Assembly (NCBI GenBank): GCA_002418595.1
Contig: DIEK01000087.1
Coordinates: 1-24,286, forward strand
DNA: 24,286 nt
Source of the DNA: Candidatus Omnitrophica bacterium UBA5776
GTDB lineage: Bacteria > Omnitrophota > Gorgyraeia > Gygaellales > Profunditerraquicolaceae
Direction of reading: 5' to 3'
The notes under the pieces are model-generated. The model worked only from the letters and a program-made list of their open reading frames with translations, was not told the origin of the DNA and did no database searches. Made by a program: the position numbers and the translations under genes. This document shows positions 20,920-24,286 of the stretch, piece by piece. Position 1 is the stretch's first letter, and each line of letters opens with the position of its first letter.

Positions 20920-21815
20920 GCATACTTGTTCTGGGAACAGTGGCTTTGGATACGGTCAAAACGCCGCACGGCCGGCGTCATTATATGCTGGGGGGTTCCG
21001 CCGTTCATTTTTCCATGTCCGCCAGGCTTTTCACGCACGTCAACCTGGTGGCTACCGTGGGCGAGGACTTCCCTTCCCGGCATCTGGATTTTCTCTCCGG
21101 TAAAGGCATAAATCTGGATTCCCTGATGAAGACGGCCGGCGTTACCTTCAAGTGGAGCGGGGAATACAAAGGCGATATGAACACGGCGCTTACCCTTAAA
21201 ACCGAGCTGGGAGTGCTCTCCACCTTCAGCCCGAAGGTAAGAACCGGCCAGCGCGGCATCCGCAACATTTTTCTCGCCAATGTCGATCCGGATATCCAGA
21301 AACAGCTCCTTGGACGTATGCATTCGGCGCGGCTGGTCGGCCTTGACAGCATGAATTACTGGATACATAATAAACGGGCTTCGCTGTTAAGACTGCTTAA
21401 GAAAGTGGATATTTACGTGGCCAATGACCGCGAAGCGCGCGATCTTTCCGGAGAGGAGCACCTTGTGAGCGCGGCCAGGCGGCTGCAGCGCATGGGCCCG
21501 CGCATAGTGCTCATAAAGAAGGGAGAGCACGGAGTCATGCTTTACGGCCCGGATCTTTTTTTCTCCCTGCCGGCTTATCCGGTGAATAAGGTCGTGGACC
21601 CCACCGGAGCGGGCGACACTTTCGCGGGAGGGTTCATGGGGTATCTCGCCGGCTGCGGGCGCACGGACAGTCAGGCGTTTAAAAGAGCGATTGTTTACGG
21701 CACGGTTTGTGCTTCTTTCAACGTGGAGGGGTTTGGACTGGAACGCAGCGGCAGGCTCACCCTGGCGGATATCCGCGGCAGGATGAAATGTTTCAAGGAA
21801 ATAAGCGCTTTTTGA
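20916..21815 (+). CDS. PfkB-family carbohydrate/nucleoside kinase
   Basis: A 299-residue ribokinase-fold enzyme. It opens with MSILVLGTVALDTVKTP and GGSAVHFSMSARLF, then VDIYVANDREARDLSG near 164-179, and ends with the ATP and anion-hole motif VDPTGAGDTFAGGF at 227-240, whose D234 is the catalytic base. The substrate is not clear; the usual second PfkB signature is present but the sugar-binding loop is not diagnostic. ATG 20916 overlaps the uppP stop (ATGA); the frame is open 150 bases further upstream inside uppP, which is an artefact. GatB/YqeY-like protein follows after 16 bases. Co-transcription with uppP seems certain, but a shared role is not evident. Confidence 0.88.
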   Translation: MSILVLGTVALDTVKTPHGRRHYMLGGSAVHFSMSARLFTHVNLVATVGEDFPSRHLDFLSGKGINLDSLMKTAGVTFKWSGEYKGDMNTALTLKTELGVLSTFSPKVRTGQRGIRNIFLANVDPDIQKQLLGRMHSARLVGLDSMNYWIHNKRASLLRLLKKVDIYVANDREARDLSGEEHLVSAARRLQRMGPRIVLIKKGEHGVMLYGPDLFFSLPAYPVNKVVDPTGAGDTFAGGFMGYLAGCGRTDSQAFKRAIVYGTVCASFNVEGFGLERSGRLTLADIRGRMKCFKEISAF

Positions 21816-21831
21816 AAGGAGAGCGTCAATC

Positions 21832-22281
21832 ATGCTTGAGGAAAAGATTTTCAGCGACTATAAAGAAGCCCTTAAAAGCAAGGATAGTCTTAGATCCTCG
21901 GTCTTGAGTTTCCTCAGGGCTGAACTCAAGAATGTGGCGATGAGCAAGAACAGGGATTTGCTGGATGATGCGGACTGCATAGCGGTGATAAAGAAACAGA
22001 TAAAACGGCGGGAGGATTCCATACAGCAGTTCAGGCAGGGGAACCGCCCCGACCTCGCCGACAAGGAAGAAAAAGAGAGTTTAATATTGAAAGATTATCT
22101 GCCGCCGCAGTTGTCCGTTGCCGACCTTTCTCGCATAATAGAGGAGAGTATAACTTCTCTGGGCGCCTCCGGGCTTCAAGATATGGGCCGGGTAATGAAA
22201 GAAGTGACTTCCAGGACCGGCGCTTCGGCAGACGCCCGCCAGATCAGCGAGATGGTCCGGATCCGGCTGGCGGCTTCGTAA
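21832..22281 (+). CDS. GatB/YqeY domain-containing protein
   Basis: A 149-residue helical protein of the YqeY family, related to the C-terminal tail domain of GatB in the tRNA amidotransferase. Typical stretches are DYKEALKSKDSLRSSVLSFLRAELKN near 9-34, IKKQIKRREDSIQQFRQGNRPDLADKEEKE in the centre, LKDYLPPQLS near 86-95 and MGRVMKEVTSRTGASADARQISEMVR at the end. The family is thought to bind tRNA, but no reaction is established for the free-standing protein. AAAGGAG precedes ATG 21832. It closes the uppP-kinase run; a candidate terminator follows at once. Confidence 0.9.
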   Translation: MLEEKIFSDYKEALKSKDSLRSSVLSFLRAELKNVAMSKNRDLLDDADCIAVIKKQIKRREDSIQQFRQGNRPDLADKEEKESLILKDYLPPQLSVADLSRIIEESITSLGASGLQDMGRVMKEVTSRTGASADARQISEMVRIRLAAS

Positions 22282-22283
22282 AT

Positions 22284-22316
22284 ATGAGTGATAAGAGAGG
22301 AATACTCATGTTTTTT
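22284..22316 (+). terminator. Candidate intrinsic terminator after the YqeY gene
   Basis: ATGAGT (22284-22289) pairs with ACTCAT (22304-22309) around a 14-base loop, and a run of six T follows one base later. The stem is short and AT-rich, so efficiency may be low, but placement directly after the stop and before a tRNA promoter supports it. Confidence 0.5.
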
Positions 22317-22342
22317 CCCGCGATTCACAATGTATCCCGCTG

Positions 22343-22370
22343 TTGACTATTCCGATAAAGCTGTTATAAT
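22343..22370 (+). promoter_or_regulatory. Promoter of the tRNA-Thr gene
   Basis: TTGACT (22343-22348) and consensus TATAAT (22365-22370) with a 16-base spacer, 54 bases before the mature tRNA. The leader between contains GCCC-ttta-GGGGC (22392-22404), a small hairpin likely removed during tRNA processing. Confidence 0.75.
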
Positions 22371-22424
22371 CATACCGGTTTGCAGCTTGTCGCCCTTTAG
22401 GGGCATGGGTACTTGCCGTTTTAC

Positions 22425-22500
22425 GCCGATGTAGCTCAGTTGGTAGAGCAGCGCTTTCGTAAAGCGCGGGCCGGTGGTTCAAATCCACTCATCGGCTCCA
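22425..22500 (+). tRNA. tRNA-Thr (anticodon CGU)
   Basis: A complete 76-base cloverleaf. The acceptor stem is GCCGATG (22425-22431) with CATCGGC (22490-22496), the D arm GCTC/GAGC, and the anticodon stem GCGCT/AGCGC around loop TTCGTAA, with anticodon CGT at 22458-22460. The variable loop has five bases; the T stem GGTGG/CCACT has one G-U pair and the loop reads TTCAAAT. U73 is followed by an encoded CCA. G1-C72 and C2-G71 agree with threonine identity. Confidence 0.97.
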
Positions 22501-22593
22501 TATTTAACCCTGAAAGCGGAAGTTAAAGCCAAAATAGAATTCCCGGCTTTACCCGAGGTGCCGCCGGGGATATATAGTATTATACAGCGGGAT

Positions 22594-23856
22594 ATGTCTG
22601 AATACGCCAAGGTGTTGAGAAACCGTAATTTCTTCCTGCTCTGGCTCGGCCAGATCGTTTCACAGCTGGGAGATAGGCTGGACCAGATGGCTTTGCTGGG
22701 GCTGATATATCTTAAGGCCCCCGGTTCCCCGATGCAGATCGCCAAGATAATGTCCTTTACGATCCTCCCGGTTTTTGTGGTCGGGCCGTTGGCAGGCGTC
22801 TACGTTGACCGCTGGGATAAACGCCGCACGATGTACGTATGCGATTTTCTGCGGGCGGCCATCGTATTAACAATTCCTCTTTTCTTCTTTCATAACAGCA
22901 ACTTACTTCCCTTGTATGCGGTCATATTTGTTATTTTCGGCATCGGCAGGTTTTTTGTCCCGGCCAAGATGGCGATACTGCCTGAACTCGTGGAGAAAAA
23001 ACAGTTGTTGATGGCAAATACCCTCGCCAATATGACAGGAATGATCGCCGCGGTGGCCGGATTCGGCGTAAGCGGGCTTTTGGTGGAGTGGATCGGTCCC
23101 AAAAGCGGTTTTTTCCTGGATTCGCTTAGTTTTGCTTTTTCCGCCAGCCTGATTTTCTTTATTTACACCGGGGCCCGCGGCAGAATGCGTGAGCATGCGG
23201 TTTCCCATCCGGTCAGGGAAATGGAGGAGATTTTCAAAAAGACGGTGCTGCAGGAACTGAAAGAGAGCTGGCAATACGTCCTGAAGAACAAGCACATACG
23301 TTTCACGGTGGGGCTTATCTTTTCGCTTTCCGCGGCCCTGGGCGCTCTGTACGTGGTGATGATAGTCTTTGTGCAGAAAACCCTGCATTCTGCGACCAAA
23401 GATCTCGGTTTACTAATAGTATTCCTGGGCGCGGGCCTCTTTCTCGGTTCGGTGGTCTATGGCCGTTTCGGATCCAGAATATCGCATTACAGAATGATTT
23501 TTATTTCCCTTGCCTCGGCCGGGATCGTATTGATAATTTTCGCCTTCACGCTGCAGAGGTATCCTTTTTTCAACGTGGCGGCAAGTCTGGCGTTGCTTCT
23601 GGGTTTGAGCATCTCCCCCATTATGATCGCCTCCAACACCATAATACACAAAGTCAGCGACAGCCAGATGCGCGGTAAGGTATTCAGCGCTGTGGAAATC
23701 ATCATGCACGCGGGTTTCCTTATCTTCATGCTTTTAAGCAGCAAGATAGCCGAACGGCTTCCGGAGGTATTCATCATTTCCGTTATCGGCTGCGTCTTCG
23801 CGCTGACCGGGCTGGCGAATATTTTTTACAAAAGAATGGCCGCATGGTTAAATTAG
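22594..23856 (+). CDS. MFS transporter, EntS/MFS_3-like
   Basis: A 420-residue membrane protein with about twelve hydrophobic helices in two halves separated by a charged linker near 186-226. It begins with LRNRNFFLLWLGQIVSQLGDRL and has the loop motif GPLAGVYVDRWDKRRTMYVCDFLRA, both typical of the MFS_3 exporter group (EntS/NreB relatives). Its substrate is unknown; exporters for siderophores, metals or drugs are all in this group. ATG 22594 is chosen although the frame is open back to the tRNA, because it gives the family N-terminus and GCGGGA lies just upstream. TTTACC and TATATA 17 bases apart at 22548-22576 may be its promoter. Its last 13 bases overlap rnfC, so they may be co-expressed. 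Confidence 0.88.
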   Translation: MSEYAKVLRNRNFFLLWLGQIVSQLGDRLDQMALLGLIYLKAPGSPMQIAKIMSFTILPVFVVGPLAGVYVDRWDKRRTMYVCDFLRAAIVLTIPLFFFHNSNLLPLYAVIFVIFGIGRFFVPAKMAILPELVEKKQLLMANTLANMTGMIAAVAGFGVSGLLVEWIGPKSGFFLDSLSFAFSASLIFFIYTGARGRMREHAVSHPVREMEEIFKKTVLQELKESWQYVLKNKHIRFTVGLIFSLSAALGALYVVMIVFVQKTLHSATKDLGLLIVFLGAGLFLGSVVYGRFGSRISHYRMIFISLASAGIVLIIFAFTLQRYPFFNVAASLALLLGLSISPIMIASNTIIHKVSDSQMRGKVFSAVEIIMHAGFLIFMLLSSKIAERLPEVFIISVIGCVFALTGLANIFYKRMAAWLN

Positions 23857-24286
23857 AGCATCACAAAGAAGCCACCGAAAATAAGAAAATAACGACCCTT
23901 CCCCTTCCGGAGAAGGTGTTCATTCCGTTCTGCCAGCATTTAGGCAAGCTTTGTCTGCCGGAGGTGAAGCCGGGCGATAAAGTCCTTACCGGACAGCGGA
24001 TAGCTTCTTCCGGGGCCATGCCGTCGGCGGCAGTTCATTCTTCCGTGACCGGCACGGTTTCTTCGATCGAAACCTGCGCGCACCCCCTGCTCGGCAGGTG
24101 CAGCGCGGCGGTAATAGAGACGCGGCTGCCGGATTCTTTCGCTTTCCGGGCGCGCGAAGCGCGTGACGTGGACTCTCTGCAGGCGACGGAACTTCTCGAT
24201 ATAATACGCGACGCCGGACTGGTAGGAATGGGAGGAGCGGGCTTTCCTTCTTTCCTCAAGCTTAAACCTCCGGTCCGGGTGATCAT
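23844..24286 (+). CDS. rnfC: Electron transport complex subunit RnfC, N-terminal part (3' end missing)
   Basis: The first 147 codons of rnfC, open to the window end. Visible family motifs are FIPFCQHLGKLCLPEVKPGDKVLTGQRIA near 27-55, HSSVTGTV near 65-72, and IIRDAGLVGMGGAGFPSFLKL near 120-140, the start of the NADH/FMN-binding SLBB region. The two [4Fe-4S] motifs of RnfC would lie further downstream. Rnf couples ferredoxin:NAD+ electron transfer to ion pumping across the membrane. ATG 23844 overlaps the MFS stop by 13 bases and has a modest upstream site. The remaining rnf genes, if present, should follow directly. Confidence 0.9.
   Translation, partial: MVKLEHHKEATENKKITTLPLPEKVFIPFCQHLGKLCLPEVKPGDKVLTGQRIASSGAMPSAAVHSSVTGTVSSIETCAHPLLGRCSAAVIETRLPDSFAFRAREARDVDSLQATELLDIIRDAGLVGMGGAGFPSFLKLKPPVRVI

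Noticed and set aside
22474..22593. Extended start of the MFS transporter inside the tRNA gene
   Set aside because: It would translate the 3' half of the tRNA; the family N-terminus begins at 22594.
1..24286. CRISPR array, insertion sequence or prophage remnant
   Set aside because: No regularly spaced repeats, transposase, integrase or phage genes were seen on either strand.

Overview
The window is a dense stretch of bacterial chromosome. All protein genes I can support lie on the + strand, many in overlapping or tightly spaced runs. It holds no insertion sequence, phage gene or CRISPR array. The gene set points to an anaerobe with oxygen defences and an H2S-based sulfur metabolism: superoxide reductase, flavodiiron protein, rubredoxin, a minimal SufCB-type Fe-S system, a DUF39/NIL-ferredoxin homocysteine module and RnfC. 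GC content is moderate, initiation is mostly SD-led, and the tRNA has an encoded CCA end. An uncultured lineage such as Omnitrophota would fit, but that is an impression from gene content; no marker gene here settles it.

Layout. (1) 1-3250: the 3' end of an AmmeMemoRadiSam radical SAM gene, then a SERCA-like Ca2+ P-type ATPase. (2) 3393-7276: a probable operon of SufC-like ATPase, SufB-like scaffold, L-lactate dehydrogenase, a flavin/NAD reductase and superoxide reductase. (3) 7277-11815: a secreted TPR protein, flavodiiron protein, rubredoxin, a PNPOx-like flavoprotein, then a glutaredoxin-like protein paired with an AhpF-like reductase. (4) 11846-15290: a sulfur block with an Rrf2 regulator behind a clear promoter and palindromic operator, cysteine synthase, NifU C-terminal domain protein, DUF39 homocysteine-biosynthesis protein and NIL-domain ferredoxin. 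(5) 15498-20137: BirA, a DUF3108 protein, MnmA, quinolinate synthase and an RluA-type pseudouridine synthase. (6) 20141-22316: UppP behind a promoter that predicts a leaderless message, PfkB kinase, YqeY-like protein and a terminator. (7) 22343-24286: tRNA-Thr(CGU), an MFS transporter and the start of rnfC, cut by the window edge.

How they fit together. The Suf-like pair supplies Fe-S clusters. CysK and the DUF39/NIL-ferredoxin pair would turn sulfide into cysteine and homocysteine, with the Rrf2 protein as a plausible sensor. SOR, flavodiiron protein, rubredoxin and the glutaredoxin/AhpF-like pair form a reductive O2, superoxide and peroxide defence. The most unusual DNA feature is a family of short intergenic repeats following stop codons (8603, 16464, 17377, perhaps 9924); the two long copies can fold alike with structure-preserving base changes. 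No intergenic gap exceeds 300 bases.
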